From contig JAUVPB010000002.1 in assembly GCA_030598925.1 (NCBI GenBank), positions 1 through 41,118 of the forward strand: a stretch of DNA of 41,118 bases, read 5' to 3'. Numbering within the stretch: position 1 is the stretch's first letter; each line of letters opens with the position of its first letter. Origin of the DNA: Actinomycetes bacterium (lineage in GTDB: Bacteria; Actinomycetota; Thermoleophilia; Gaiellales; Gaiellaceae). This document shows positions 23,078 through 32,449 of this stretch, in pieces. The position numbers and the translations under genes were made by a program. The notes below the pieces were generated by a model. It did not search any database, was not told where the DNA came from, and saw only the letters and a list, made by a program, of their open reading frames with translations.

Positions 23078-24454
23078 CTACGAAGCTGAAGCGCCCACGC
23101 TCGGAAGCTCGCCGAGCGCCCGGTCGACATCCTGCTGCGAGTACTCGAAGTCGGGCAGTTGGCCTGACAGGTACGCGTCGTAGGCGGACATGTCGAAATG
23201 GCCATGCCCGCAGAGGTTGAACGCGATCGTCTTCTGCTCTCCCGATTCTCTGCAGGCGAGCGCCTCGTCGATCGCAGCTCGGATCGCGTGGGACGCCTCG
23301 GGCGCAGGCATGATCGCTTCGGTGCGAGCAAATGTCATCGCCGCTTCGAATACCGGGTTCTGCGGAACGGCTCTGGCCTCGATCAGGCCCTGATCGAGGA
23401 GCGCGCAGACGATAGGCGCCATGCCGTGATAACGGAGCCCGCCCGCGTGCACGGGAGCAGGAATGAACGAGTGCCCGAGCGTGTACATCTTGATGAGGGG
23501 CGTCGTCATCGCCGTGTCGCCGAAGTCGTAGACGTACTGGCCCTTCGTAAGCGTTGGGCAGGCGCTCGGCTCGACCGCAACGATGCGCGTCTGCTTTCCA
23601 TCGACGATGTTGTCGCGCACGAAGGGAAGCGCGAAACCGGCGAAGTTCGAGCCACCGCCGGCACAACCGATCACGACGTCGGGATACGCTCCCGCCTGCT
23701 CGAACTGCTTCTGCGCCTCGAGCCCGATCACGGTCTGATGCATGAGGACGTGGTTGAGAACTGACCCGAGGCTGTACTTGACGGTGCCGCCGCTCGTCGC
23801 TGCCGTCTCGACCGCCTCGGAGATTGCGATCCCAAGCGAGCCGGGCGAGTCGGGGTCGTCGGCGAGCACGTTCCTTCCGGCCTGCGTGCGCTCGGACGGG
23901 CTCGGTGAGACCTGCGCACCGAACGACTCGATCAGGTTGCGCCGGTAGGGCTTCTGGTCGTACGACACGCGGACCATGTAGACGTCACAGGGCAGGTCGA
24001 AGAACGAGCACGCCATGGCGAGTGCGCTGCCCCACTGGCCGGCGCCGGTCTCGGTCGCGAGGCCTTGGACGCCTTCGGCCTTGTTGTAGTAGGCCTGTGC
24101 TACGGCTGTGTTCGGCTTGTGTGAGCCGGCAGGTGAGACACCCTCGTACTTGTAGAAGATGCGAGCCGGCGTGTCGAGTGCGGCCTCGAGGCGGCGGGCG
24201 CGAAAGAGCGGCGTCGGTCGCCACAAGCGATACACGTCGCGGATGGCGTCCGGGATATCGATCCAGCGCTCCTGGCTCACCTCCTGCCCGATTAGCTCCA
24301 TCGGAAAGAGCGGTGCGAGGTCGTCCGGCCCGATTGGCTCGCCCGTGCCCGGATGAATAACGGGAGGAAGAGGGGTCGGCAGATCGGCCTGGATGTTGTA
24401 CCAGGCGGTTGGAATGTCGTCCTCGTCCAGCAAGAATTTCACCTGCTCGCCCAC
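23078..24454 (-). CDS. trpB: Tryptophan synthase beta chain, TrpB2 type
   Basis: This 458-residue PLP enzyme begins [20 protein letters not shown], diagnostic of the TrpB2 subgroup, and contains [33 protein letters not shown] with the cofactor lysine near 113, [12 protein letters not shown] and the phosphate loop [16 protein letters not shown]. TrpB2 proteins make L-tryptophan from indole and serine; some archaeal members use O-phosphoserine. They often act without TrpA, and no trpA is present here. Start GTG 24454 has AAGGAG eight bases upstream. The kinase gene lies upstream on the same strand across an 81-base gap. Confidence 0.9.
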   Translation of the reverse strand: MGEQVKFLLDEDDIPTAWYNIQADLPTPLPPVIHPGTGEPIGPDDLAPLFPMELIGQEVSQERWIDIPDAIRDVYRLWRPTPLFRARRLEAALDTPARIFYKYEGVSPAGSHKPNTAVAQAYYNKAEGVQGLATETGAGQWGSALAMACSFFDLPCDVYMVRVSYDQKPYRRNLIESFGAQVSPSPSERTQAGRNVLADDPDSPGSLGIAISEAVETAATSGGTVKYSLGSVLNHVLMHQTVIGLEAQKQFEQAGAYPDVVIGCAGGGSNFAGFALPFVRDNIVDGKQTRIVAVEPSACPTLTKGQYVYDFGDTAMTTPLIKMYTLGHSFIPAPVHAGGLRYHGMAPIVCALLDQGLIEARAVPQNPVFEAAMTFARTEAIMPAPEASHAIRAAIDEALACRESGEQKTIAFNLCGHGHFDMSAYDAYLSGQLPDFEYSQQDVDRALGELPSVGASAS

Positions 24455-24535
24455 GGAAAGCTCCTTCCTTGTCGCTGTATCTCTATCGAGACGGCCACCT
24501 GAGCGTACCGCGGCCAGCGTTGCGCCCGAGCAGGC

Positions 24536-25507
24536 TCAGCCGGCGTCGTCAGCCCGTGGGGTTGTGCGTCCGTGTAGCTCGGTCACCTCGGCCAGCGTCG
24601 GCATCGCCTCGGCGCAGAGCAGGCGCGACGCGACGATCGCGCCGGCCGTGTTGGCGAACCGCACGGCCTCAACGAGATCCCAATCCTCCAGGAGGCCATG
24701 GCATAGAGCTCCGCCAAAGGCATCACCGGCGCCAAGCCCGCAGACGACCTCGATCGAGACGGGAGGTACGAGCTCTCGGCGGCCGTCGGCGAGCGCGACG
24801 AGAACGCCATCGGCGCCGAGCTTGACAATGGCGGCCGCAACGCCACGATCGATCAGACGGTCGGCCGCCTCGTCCGGTTCTGCGCTGCCGACGGCGATCT
24901 CGCACTCCTCGCGATTACCGACGGCTATCGACGCGTACTCGACGGCTGCGCCGATTTCCCGCGACGCGTCGGCGGTGCTCGGCCAGAACATCGGGCGGTA
25001 GTCGAGGTCGAGGATCGTGTGCTGCCGGCGTGTTCGCGCCTCGAGCATCGAGAGCACGGTGGATCGGCTGGGCTCCTCGCTGAACCGCGACCCGGCGATC
25101 CACAGGATCGGGGCGGCGTTCGTCGCCGCATGATCGAGATCAGCGGATCGCAGGTTCATGTCCGGCGCCCGCGGGTAGCGGTAGAAGATGAGGCGAGGGC
25201 TGTCCGGCGGGTCCAGCTCTGCGAACACGATCGGTGTCGGCAGCTCCGGGTCGACGCTGACGAAGCGGGTGTCTACGCCGAACTGTCCTTCGAGCGCCCC
25301 GCGGACGTAGCTACCGAATGCGTCGTCGCCCACACGGGTGATGACGGCGGCCCGGCGCCCGAGGCGGGCAGCCGCGACAGCGACGTTCGTCGCCGTTCCA
25401 CCCACCGACTTCGCGAACGTCTTGACCCCGGCGATTGGAACGTTCGCCTGCTCCGGGTAGAGATCGACGCTGACGCGACCGACGGTGATGAGCTCGAGTT
25501 CAGCCAT
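24536..25507 (-). CDS. iolC: PfkB-family sugar kinase, IolC-like (5-dehydro-2-deoxygluconokinase)
   Basis: The 323-residue kinase starts MAELELITVGRVSVDLYPEQ and continues TFAKSVGGTATNVAVAAARL, RRAAVITRVGDDAFGSYV and FGVDTRFV, then SRFSEEPSRS; this whole pattern is characteristic of IolC in myo-inositol catabolism. The second PfkB signature with catalytic aspartate is CGLGAGDAFGGALCHGL. IolC phosphorylates 5-dehydro-2-deoxy-D-gluconate. No other iol gene is visible in the window, so the assignment rests on the sequence alone and the real sugar acid may differ. Start ATG 25507 matches the usual N-terminus but lacks a Shine-Dalgarno sequence; it follows the monooxygenase stop after 32 bases. 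Confidence 0.82.
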   Translation of the reverse strand: MAELELITVGRVSVDLYPEQANVPIAGVKTFAKSVGGTATNVAVAAARLGRRAAVITRVGDDAFGSYVRGALEGQFGVDTRFVSVDPELPTPIVFAELDPPDSPRLIFYRYPRAPDMNLRSADLDHAATNAAPILWIAGSRFSEEPSRSTVLSMLEARTRRQHTILDLDYRPMFWPSTADASREIGAAVEYASIAVGNREECEIAVGSAEPDEAADRLIDRGVAAAIVKLGADGVLVALADGRRELVPPVSIEVVCGLGAGDAFGGALCHGLLEDWDLVEAVRFANTAGAIVASRLLCAEAMPTLAEVTELHGRTTPRADDAG

Positions 25508-25539
25508 CAGGGGGCTGCCGTGGCGGCGGCGCCTACCGG

Positions 25540-27174
25540 CTAGGCGAGGACGAAGCCGTCGTAGCCCATCGCCGCTACCTCGTCGCACTTCTTCCGGTAC
25601 GTCCCGACGCCACCTACGTACGGCGTGAAGATGCGTGCCTTGCCGGGGATGTTGGCACCCGTGTACCAGGAGTCTGCTTCCGGAAAGAGCGTCCCGTTGG
25701 CGACCTTGTTCACGTGCTCGACCCAGTCGTCTTCCGCCTCGACTCGGGGTTCGATAGTCTCGACGCCTTCGCTCGTCAGATGTTCCAAGCAGTCGGCGAC
25801 CCATTCGACGTGCTGCTCGATTGACGTCATCATGTTGCTGATCACCGAGGGGCTACCGGGGCCGGTGATCGTGAACAGGTTGGGGAAACCTGCGGTGCCG
25901 ATTCCGAGGTAGGTGCGCGGGCCGGCAGCCCACTTCTCCTTGAGCGCCTCGCCGCTTCGTCCACGGATGTCGATGCTGAACAGAGCCCCCGTCATGTTGT
26001 CAAAGCCGGTCGCGAAGACGATCGCGTCGACGTTGAACTGCGCGTCGGTGGTGCTCAGGCCGCTTGGCGTGACGGCCTCGATGGGCGTTTCCCGCAGGTC
26101 TATGAGCGTGACGTTGTCGCGGTTGTACGTCTCGTAGTAGTCCGTGTCAACGCATAGCCGCGTGGTAGCGAACGGGTGGCTCCTCGGGCACAGGGTCTCA
26201 GCCACCTCGGGGTCGTCGACGCGACTACGGATCTTGTTGCGGACGAACTCTGCGACTTCCTCGTTGGCCTTGCGATCGGTGAGGATGTCGCTATAGGCGA
26301 ACAGGAACGAGAAGCCGCCTTGCGCCCAGCGCCGCTCGAACTCTCGCTCGCGTTCTTCCTCTGAGTCGTCGAACAAGGAGCGCTCGCGAATCTCGAACAT
26401 CAGTCCCGTCGACGACCAGCGAGCCATGTCCCAGTACTTGTCGTAGTTGTCTTTGATTTTGCGCTCGTGGCGAGGGTCGAGCGGTCCGTTCCAGGCAGGA
26501 ATGCTGAAGTTCGGTGTCCGCTGGAACACCGTGAGCTCTTCGGCCCGCGCGGCGATCATCGGAATGGCCTGGATGCCTGTTGAGCCGGTGCCGATGACCG
26601 CAACGCTCTTGCCCGTGAAGTCGACGTCGTCCTTCGGCCAGCGCGCCGTGTGGTACGTCTCGCCCTCGAAGCTGTCGACGCCCTCCCAGTCTGGGAGATT
26701 TGGTTTCGTGATGCAGCCCGTGGCCATGATGCAGAACCGCGCCGAGAAGGTGTCCGGGCCGTCGGTCTCGATCGTCCACCGCTTTGCGGTCTCGTCGAAC
26801 GCCGCCCGGGTGACGCGGGTCTCGAACTGCATGTCCCTGCGCAGATCGAACCTCTCCGTCACGTGGCTGATATAGCCCTGGATCTCATGCTGCTCCGGGT
26901 AGCGAGACGACCAGGTCCATTCCTCCCGCAGATCTTCGGGCCACGAGTACGAGTAGAACATGCTCTCCGTGTCGCAGCGTGCGCCTGGGTACCGGTTCCA
27001 ATACCAGGTACCGCCGACGTCTGTCCCGGCTTCGAGAACCCGCGCCGTCAGACCGAGCTCGCGCAGCCGGTGCAGCATGTAGACGCCCGAGAGACCGGCG
27101 CCCACGATCACGGCGTCAAACTCAGTCGTCACCGCGTCAGCGCTCGTGCCGTGGCTTTCCATTTCGTCCGCCAT
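25540..27174 (-). CDS. Flavin-containing Baeyer-Villiger-type monooxygenase
   Basis: The 544-residue protein has an FAD site AVIVGAGLSGVYMLHRLREL, then DVGGTWYWNRYPGARCDTES, and the Baeyer-Villiger fingerprint FEGETYHTARWP at about residues 168-179, followed by a second Rossmann site VAVIGTGSTGIQAIPMIAA and the late ATGFDNMTG motif. Type I BVMOs of the cyclohexanone/phenylacetone class have this length and order. They insert oxygen next to a carbonyl using NADPH and O2. The natural ketone is unknown. It begins at ATG 27174 and is followed by the IolC-like kinase on the same strand, so the pair may be co-transcribed. Confidence 0.9.
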   Translation of the reverse strand: MADEMESHGTSADAVTTEFDAVIVGAGLSGVYMLHRLRELGLTARVLEAGTDVGGTWYWNRYPGARCDTESMFYSYSWPEDLREEWTWSSRYPEQHEIQGYISHVTERFDLRRDMQFETRVTRAAFDETAKRWTIETDGPDTFSARFCIMATGCITKPNLPDWEGVDSFEGETYHTARWPKDDVDFTGKSVAVIGTGSTGIQAIPMIAARAEELTVFQRTPNFSIPAWNGPLDPRHERKIKDNYDKYWDMARWSSTGLMFEIRERSLFDDSEEEREREFERRWAQGGFSFLFAYSDILTDRKANEEVAEFVRNKIRSRVDDPEVAETLCPRSHPFATTRLCVDTDYYETYNRDNVTLIDLRETPIEAVTPSGLSTTDAQFNVDAIVFATGFDNMTGALFSIDIRGRSGEALKEKWAAGPRTYLGIGTAGFPNLFTITGPGSPSVISNMMTSIEQHVEWVADCLEHLTSEGVETIEPRVEAEDDWVEHVNKVANGTLFPEADSWYTGANIPGKARIFTPYVGGVGTYRKKCDEVAAMGYDGFVLA

Positions 27175-27325
27175 GCTGGGCTCACAGCGTAGCCAAGCGA
27201 CGCCCCGGAAGTCACGCCAGCAACCCGTGAGTCACGCTTACTTCTCATGACGGATGCGTCCCTCGATGGAGGGATCTCCAAGCCCGCGTAGCCAATTCTT
27301 CGCTTGCCCAGGCAATAGTTCGTCT

Positions 27326-27850
27326 ATGCGGCGCACCATCCTTATCCTGGTGATTCTGTTCGCGTTCGAGCCTGCGGCCGGCGCGATCAATCCGCCCGAA
27401 GCCGCAGCGGCTGGAGCCAGTACGAGCGCCAGCGTTGTGACGACCAAGCAGCTGATCAAGGGCTTCAAACGTGTCACCAAGGGAGATCGACTGACGCGCG
27501 ACGCGCGCGCCTCCTGGGCCGGTGTTGTCGCCCTCCGATTCGGCAGGGTCGCCTCGCAGTCGAGGATTGGAAAGTACGGACACTTCGTGCTGTATGTCGC
27601 ACGGCGAGCGAGTATCGATCCCGAGGTGGGGAGGCTCCTTGCTGACATCCATACGGCTGAGCCGATTACTCCGAATCGCAAAGGCATCCGTTGGGAGCAA
27701 AACGTCTCCCTGCGGGGCGATGGTCGCTTCTGGACTGCGAAGACGAAGTACGCGCGCAATGTCGTACTGATCTGGAACGGCTCAGCCAAGAAGGGCGTCA
27801 CGCCCGCCTGGAAGCGGCTCCACAGGGCACTCCGCAAGGCGACGCGCTAG
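27326..27850 (+). CDS. Secreted protein of unknown function
   Basis: From ATG 27326 the product is 174 residues: MRRTILILVILFAFEPAAGA is a signal peptide with probable cleavage after an AGA or AAA site, followed by an Ala-rich linker and a basic domain (TTKQLIKGFKRVTKGDRL, VALRFGRVASQSRIGKYGHF, then NRKGIRWEQNVSLRGDGRFW). I do not recognise the family. The mature part is strongly basic, which would suit binding to cell-wall polymers or acidic surfaces. A 24-residue upstream extension to 27254 is not supported. It is divergent from the monooxygenase gene and converges on serA. Confidence 0.65.
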   Translation: MRRTILILVILFAFEPAAGAINPPEAAAAGASTSASVVTTKQLIKGFKRVTKGDRLTRDARASWAGVVALRFGRVASQSRIGKYGHFVLYVARRASIDPEVGRLLADIHTAEPITPNRKGIRWEQNVSLRGDGRFWTAKTKYARNVVLIWNGSAKKGVTPAWKRLHRALRKATR

Positions 27851-27914
27851 CGCGACAATCGCCCGATGCCGTCGCCGCGCCGGCTTGCCGACGCGGCCAC
27901 GGAGTGAGCTCGGA

Positions 27915-29498
27915 CTAGAGCTCGACCACCATGGCCTTGACCACGGCGGGCACGTCCGCGAGTTCCTCGAGGACGTGATCGCCAGGAGGTGAGTCAAGGT
28001 TGATGAACGACAACGCTTGGCCGCCTTCCTTGTCCCGACCCAGGCGCCACTCGGCGATGTTGACGCGATGGTTGCCAAGGAGCGTGCCGACCTCGCCGAT
28101 CACGCCCGGCATGTCCTTGCTGAGCATCAGCAGGATCACGCCTCTCGGCTCCGCGTCCAGGTGGTAGTGGCTGACCTGCACGATGCGTCCCTCGCGGTTC
28201 TCGAACACGACCCCGGACATCGTTCTATCGCCGCCATCCCAGGCGACGCGGCACGAGATCATGTTCGGGTAGTCGCGCGAGCCGATGCCATGTGCCTCGG
28301 CCACGGCGATTCCATGCTCTGCTGCGAGCGCCGGAGCGTTGACGAGGTTGACGGAGTCGGTCAGGAAGCCCGCCAGGAGGCCGGCGAGCGTGCCTGTTGC
28401 CACGGCGCGAATCGAGTCCTCGATCGCGTCGCCCCTGGCCTCGATCTCGATCCGGTCGATCCGCTCCGGTGCCATGGCGAACTGGATCCGGCCCATCGCG
28501 TGAGCCAGCTCGAGCCACGGTTTCATCTCAGCGTCCATCTCGAAGGGGAAGTTCACGCTGTTACGGATCCCGTCGCCGCGAACGGCGTCAACGACCTGCT
28601 CGACGACCTGGACTGCAACATCACGCTGTGCCTCGTGCGTGCTTGCGCCTAGGTGTGGGGTGTGCACGACACCTGGGTGTCCGACCAGCGGGTTGTCGGG
28701 CGCCGGAGGTTCGGTCGAGAATACGTCGATCCCGGCGGCGAGAACGTGGCCGGAGGCGAGCGCAACGGCGAGCGCTTCCTCGTCGACGAGGTCGCCGCGT
28801 GCCGCGTTGACGACGATCGCGCCGTGCTTGAGCTTGCCGAGAGCGGCTTCGTCGAGGAGGTGGCGCGTTGCAGGGGAAAGGGCGCAATGGAGCGAGACAA
28901 CGTCAGACTTCGCCAGCAGCTCGTCTAGTTCCACGAGCGTGACGGCCTGATCTCGTGCGACCTGCTCTGAGACGTACGGGTCGTACGCGACCACCTCCAT
29001 CTGGAAGCCGCGGGCACGTCTTGCGACCTCGCGGCCGATCCGGCCAAAACCGATGATTCCGAGCGTCCGGCCGGCTAGCTCGATGCCGGTGAACTCGCTT
29101 CGCGACCAATCCCCTGTCGCCACGGAGACGTGGGCGCGCGCCGTGTGACGGCTCGCCGCGAGCATGAGCCCCATCGTCTGTTCTGCTGTCGCGATCGAGT
29201 TTGCCTGCGGCGTGTTCATCACGACGATGCCTTTCCGCGTGGCTGCGGCGACGTCGATGTTGTCGACGCCCACGCCGGCGCGCCCGACGACCGCGAGCCG
29301 GCTGCCGGCGGCGATCACGTCGGCGTCCACCTTCGTCGCGCTTCGCACGATTAACGCGTCGTAGGTGTCGATGATCTCGAGCAGCTCGCCCTTCTCGAGG
29401 CCGATCCTGACGTCCGCGTCGATGTCCTTCAGATCTTCGAGCAGATCGAGGCCCGCGGCACCGAGCTTGTCGGCAATCAAGATCGAATGTTTCGTCAC
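27915..29498 (-). CDS. serA: D-3-phosphoglycerate dehydrogenase
   Basis: The 527-residue protein has the 2-hydroxyacid dehydrogenase fold: NAD-binding TLGIIGFGRIGREVARRARG, VNAARGDLVDEEAL with the substrate arginine, and HTPHLGASTHEAQRDVA with the catalytic histidine. After it come the intervening (ASB) domain and a C-terminal ACT domain, GVILLMLSKDMPGVIGEVGT through HRVNIAEWRLGRD, the long actinobacterial type of SerA that binds serine. It converts 3-phosphoglycerate to 3-phosphohydroxypyruvate, the first step to serine. Start GTG 29498 has GGGGAG eight bases upstream and overlaps the serB-like stop by four bases. Confidence 0.95.
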   Translation of the reverse strand: MTKHSILIADKLGAAGLDLLEDLKDIDADVRIGLEKGELLEIIDTYDALIVRSATKVDADVIAAGSRLAVVGRAGVGVDNIDVAAATRKGIVVMNTPQANSIATAEQTMGLMLAASRHTARAHVSVATGDWSRSEFTGIELAGRTLGIIGFGRIGREVARRARGFQMEVVAYDPYVSEQVARDQAVTLVELDELLAKSDVVSLHCALSPATRHLLDEAALGKLKHGAIVVNAARGDLVDEEALAVALASGHVLAAGIDVFSTEPPAPDNPLVGHPGVVHTPHLGASTHEAQRDVAVQVVEQVVDAVRGDGIRNSVNFPFEMDAEMKPWLELAHAMGRIQFAMAPERIDRIEIEARGDAIEDSIRAVATGTLAGLLAGFLTDSVNLVNAPALAAEHGIAVAEAHGIGSRDYPNMISCRVAWDGGDRTMSGVVFENREGRIVQVSHYHLDAEPRGVILLMLSKDMPGVIGEVGTLLGNHRVNIAEWRLGRDKEGGQALSFINLDSPPGDHVLEELADVPAVVKAMVVEL

Positions 29499-30361
29499 CT
29501 TTGAGTCTCCCCCGAAGCCAGCGCGGCGCGCAGCTGTTCTCGCTTGTCGTCTTCCTGGAACAGGACGTCTCCGCGCTCGACCAGCTCGATGCCGCGCTCG
29601 AATGTTCGCAAGGCCTCGGGCGACGTTAGCCGGTCACGGCCGCCCGGGCCGGCGGCGAGCGGCAGGACCGGGGCGAGGGTGTTCGCTCTGATGTACACGG
29701 GGGCGCCTGTCGCGACGCGCTCACGGTGCGCGACGCCTCCGAAGCCAACGAACAGATCAACCGTGTCGGCGGCTTGCAGATCGCTCGCGCCGTCGCCGAC
29801 CAGCATCGTCAGCCCGCACGACTTCGCAAGCAGATCTCGAATGACCTCTGGCTTCCCGTTAGAGCGGGTGAGCGCTCCGGCTTCGAAGCCCGCGAACTCG
29901 TTTTCGTGTGCTTGGCCAGGCCGCCACCACTCGCCGCTTAGCTCGTTGTATCGCGCCTGCACGCCGCGTACGTTGGCCGGGTCGACGCCGAGATGCACGG
30001 CAAACTCGGCAACCGGCTCAACGAGGCCACCGCTCACGACGTACACCTTGGTCCCGAGTTCGCGGAGGGCCGCAATCACGGCGCCGGCGTGTGGGACGAC
30101 GTTACGTTTGTACGCTGCTCGGAGTCCAGCGACGGCTTGCTCCGTCGGCCGCAGCATCTCGAGCCGTGCCCCGTAGATATCGCCAAGATCGACCTCGCCG
30201 GCCATCGCAGCGTCGGTGAGCGCTGTGACCTCGGCCTCTAGTCCGAGACCTTCGGCGAGCACGTCGATGCCTTCGATCGTCGAGAGCGTCGAGTCGCAGT
30301 CGAAGACGACGTGGGCGAACTCCGGCCATCGCACGCGCGTAGTCGGCGAAGTTTCTAGCAT
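29495..30361 (-). CDS. serB: HAD-family phosphoserine phosphatase
   Basis: The HAD motifs are clear: motif I FDCDSTLSTIEGIDVL with the nucleophile and acid/base aspartates, motif II VYVVSGGLVEP, and motif III NGKPEVIRDLLA followed by LVGDGASDLQAADT. It is the SerB type (EGIDVLAE; cap domain GARLEMLRPTEQAVA) and would remove phosphate from L-phosphoserine. Start ATG 30361 gives 288 residues; an open frame to 30526 would add 55 residues that look unlike the family. The GTGA overlap with serA shows coupled expression of the two serine genes. The transaminase serC is not in the window. Confidence 0.88.
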   Translation of the reverse strand: MLETSPTTRVRWPEFAHVVFDCDSTLSTIEGIDVLAEGLGLEAEVTALTDAAMAGEVDLGDIYGARLEMLRPTEQAVAGLRAAYKRNVVPHAGAVIAALRELGTKVYVVSGGLVEPVAEFAVHLGVDPANVRGVQARYNELSGEWWRPGQAHENEFAGFEAGALTRSNGKPEVIRDLLAKSCGLTMLVGDGASDLQAADTVDLFVGFGGVAHRERVATGAPVYIRANTLAPVLPLAAGPGGRDRLTSPEALRTFERGIELVERGDVLFQEDDKREQLRAALASGETQR

Positions 30362-30529
30362 TGCCTGCAATCGTGCCACGGAGAGCTGACCTCGGCGCTG
30401 ATGACGTGCCGGCTCGTTCGGCAAGAGCAGCGCCTTGAGTCGAAAATCCACCACGCTGTTCGACGCGTAGTGGAAGTGACGTCGTAGCCGCTCAGTCGCA
30501 TTTCGACCATCAACCAAAGGAGGCATGCC

Positions 30530-30883
30530 ATGAAGTTCGTGTGCTTGATCTACTCAGACGAAGCTGACCCAACGAGCCATCCCAGGCCAGGGAGTGCCGA
30601 GTTCGAGCCCATCATGGCCGGCTATCAGAAGTTCGGCGAGGAAGCCGGCGAGCGCGTGCTCGCCGGCGAGCCGCTTGAACCGACGGCAACCGCAACCTCG
30701 GTGCGGGTGCGGAACGGCGAGGTGCTCACCACAGACGGCCCGTTCGCCGAGACCAAAGAGCAGCTCGGTGGGTTCTACATGCTGGAGTGCGAGAGCCGTG
30801 GGGAGGCGATCGAGCTGGCCGCGAAGATTCCGCATGCAAGCATGGGTACGATCGAGGTCAGGGCCGTACCGAGCTTCTCCTAG
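30530..30883 (+). CDS. YciI-related (DGPF domain) protein
   Basis: This 117-residue protein shows KFVCLIYSDEADP at the start, VLAGEPLEPTATATSVRVRN, then TTDGPFAETKEQLGGFYMLE, the DGPF motif that names the family, and EAIELAAKIPHASMGTIEVR. YciI-like proteins have a dimeric ferredoxin-like fold; their reactions are mostly unknown and in actinobacteria they often sit near ECF sigma factors, which I do not see here. Start ATG 30530 is supported by AAAGGAGG nine bases upstream. It is divergent from serB, 168 bases away. Confidence 0.92.
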   Translation: MKFVCLIYSDEADPTSHPRPGSAEFEPIMAGYQKFGEEAGERVLAGEPLEPTATATSVRVRNGEVLTTDGPFAETKEQLGGFYMLECESRGEAIELAAKIPHASMGTIEVRAVPSFS

Positions 30884-30931
30884 CTCGCGACGGTCATTTC
30901 ACGCGCCAGGCAATCCGAGCGGAGGAGCCAC

Positions 30932-31564
30932 ATGATCAAGCTCTATTACCTTCCAGGTTCGGCCGCGCTCGCACCGCACGGGTGTCTGGAGGAGGCCGGT
31001 GCCGACTACGAGCTGGTACGAGTTGTTCGGGAGAACGGTCGTCCGACTGAGCCGCGTAACTATCTCGATCTGCAGCCCATGGGTCGGGTTCCCGCACTGG
31101 TGGACGGCGAGATCGTGACGTACGAGTCGGCAGCCGTCTGCATGTATGTCGGTGACCGATTCCCCGAAGCACGTCTCGGACCGGGTACCGATCCCGCGGC
31201 GCGTGCGGCATGGTACCGCTGGCATACCTACCTCACCAACACCGTCCAGGCCGACTTCATGCGCATGTTCGCGCCGGAGCGGGACGTCGACAGCGACTCT
31301 GCCAAGGCAGAGGTCGAAGCGTGCGCGAAGCGACGGCTCGCGGCAACGCGCGATTGGATCGACGGAGAGCTTGCGAAGGCAGGCGGCTACCTAGTCGGCG
31401 GGACATTCTCCACCGCCGATCTGTTCCTCGCGATGGTGACGCGCTGGGGGCGGCGGCTCGACGAGCCCTGGTGGGGCGCGCCAAACCTCGGCTCCCACTA
31501 CAGGCGCATCACGAGCCGGCCGGCGATCCAGCGCGTCTACGAGCAGGAAGGTCTCGAGGACTAG
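30932..31564 (+). CDS. Glutathione S-transferase family protein
   Basis: The 210-residue protein has a thioredoxin-like N-terminal domain MIKLYYLPGSAALAPHGCLE, with RVPALVDGEIVTYESAAVCM (the G-site cis-proline and E-S pair) and an all-helical C-terminal domain containing GGYLVGGTFSTADLFLAMVT, the family's N-capping and S-T-A-D box. It is typical of bacterial GSTs. Most Actinomycetota lack glutathione and use mycothiol, so the thiol used here is open. Start ATG 30932 has GGAGGAG seven bases upstream. It follows YciI by 48 bases and may be co-transcribed. Confidence 0.9.
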   Translation: MIKLYYLPGSAALAPHGCLEEAGADYELVRVVRENGRPTEPRNYLDLQPMGRVPALVDGEIVTYESAAVCMYVGDRFPEARLGPGTDPAARAAWYRWHTYLTNTVQADFMRMFAPERDVDSDSAKAEVEACAKRRLAATRDWIDGELAKAGGYLVGGTFSTADLFLAMVTRWGRRLDEPWWGAPNLGSHYRRITSRPAIQRVYEQEGLED

Positions 31565-31656
31565 TTCGGTCGCTCCGAGGTCGCACCGCAGTCGAACTCG
31601 GCTAGCTCGTAGTCGTGAGGAGGGCGTGCGGCTGCTAGCTTCGACAGATCGCCACC

Positions 31657-32415
31657 GTGCCTCCCGACGCCGCTCCTGCGCAAGAAGCCCGCACTCTTGT
31701 CTTCGTTCCCGCCTGGAACGAGGAGGAGAACCTGCCCGCCGTGCTCGAGGAGCTGGCCGCCGAACTTCCGGCGGCCGACGTCCTCGTCGTTGACGACGGG
31801 TCGACCGACGGCACGTCCGAGGTCGCTCGTGCTGCTGGTGCCGCGGTCGAGCGGTTCGAGGAGAATCGCGGCCTGCGCGCAGGCATTGCTGCCGGCTACG
31901 CCTATGCGTTGGAGCATGAGTACGACTTCTGCGGCCGCGTCGACGCCGACGGACAGCATCCGGTCGCCGAGCTGTCGCGGCTGCTCGAGCGCGTGCGGTC
32001 CGATGTGTGTGACGTAGCCGTCGGTTCTCGGTTCGTGTCCGGGGATGGCTACGCGGCCTACAGGTACGAACCCAGCAAGACTCGTGCTTTCGGTATCAGC
32101 GTCCTTCGGCGCGCAATGCACCTGCGGCTCGGCCGCTCGTTTGCGGACGCGACGAGCGGGATGTACGCGGCCAACGCCCTCGCGCTTCCGCTGCTCGCCG
32201 AGCCTTATGAGAGCGGCGCGCCCGAGGTCGAGTCACTCATCCGCCTCACGGACGCTGGACTCCGCGTCGACGAGGTTCCAGTGAACATGCGCGAGCGCGC
32301 GAGCGGAGAGTCGAAGCTCCGGGGAGGTAAGGCGGTCAAGCTCGTGCTAACGGTAATCGGGACGTTGATCGCCTTCGAGGGAATTCGTCGCGTGATCTCT
32401 TCACGCAGGCGATGA
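31657..32415 (+). CDS. Family 2 glycosyltransferase
   Basis: The 252-residue enzyme has a GT-A fold start LVFVPAWNEEENLPAVLEEL, then LVVDDGSTDGTSEVARAAGA and GRVDADGQHPVAELSRLLER containing the DxD motif (DAD) for nucleotide sugar and metal, with GSRFVSGDG and SGMYAANALALPLL. It resembles dolichol-phosphate mannosyltransferase-like GT2 enzymes; ARTLVF comes first and the C-terminus KLVLTVIGTLIAFEGIRRVI carries one hydrophobic helix that may touch the membrane. The acceptor is unknown. Start GTG 31657. A DUF218 gene follows closely, suggesting an envelope-related pair. Confidence 0.88.
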   Translation: MPPDAAPAQEARTLVFVPAWNEEENLPAVLEELAAELPAADVLVVDDGSTDGTSEVARAAGAAVERFEENRGLRAGIAAGYAYALEHEYDFCGRVDADGQHPVAELSRLLERVRSDVCDVAVGSRFVSGDGYAAYRYEPSKTRAFGISVLRRAMHLRLGRSFADATSGMYAANALALPLLAEPYESGAPEVESLIRLTDAGLRVDEVPVNMRERASGESKLRGGKAVKLVLTVIGTLIAFEGIRRVISSRRR

Positions 32416-32449
32416 TCGCGGTCTGGTGGCCGGCAGCCAGCGAGATGCC

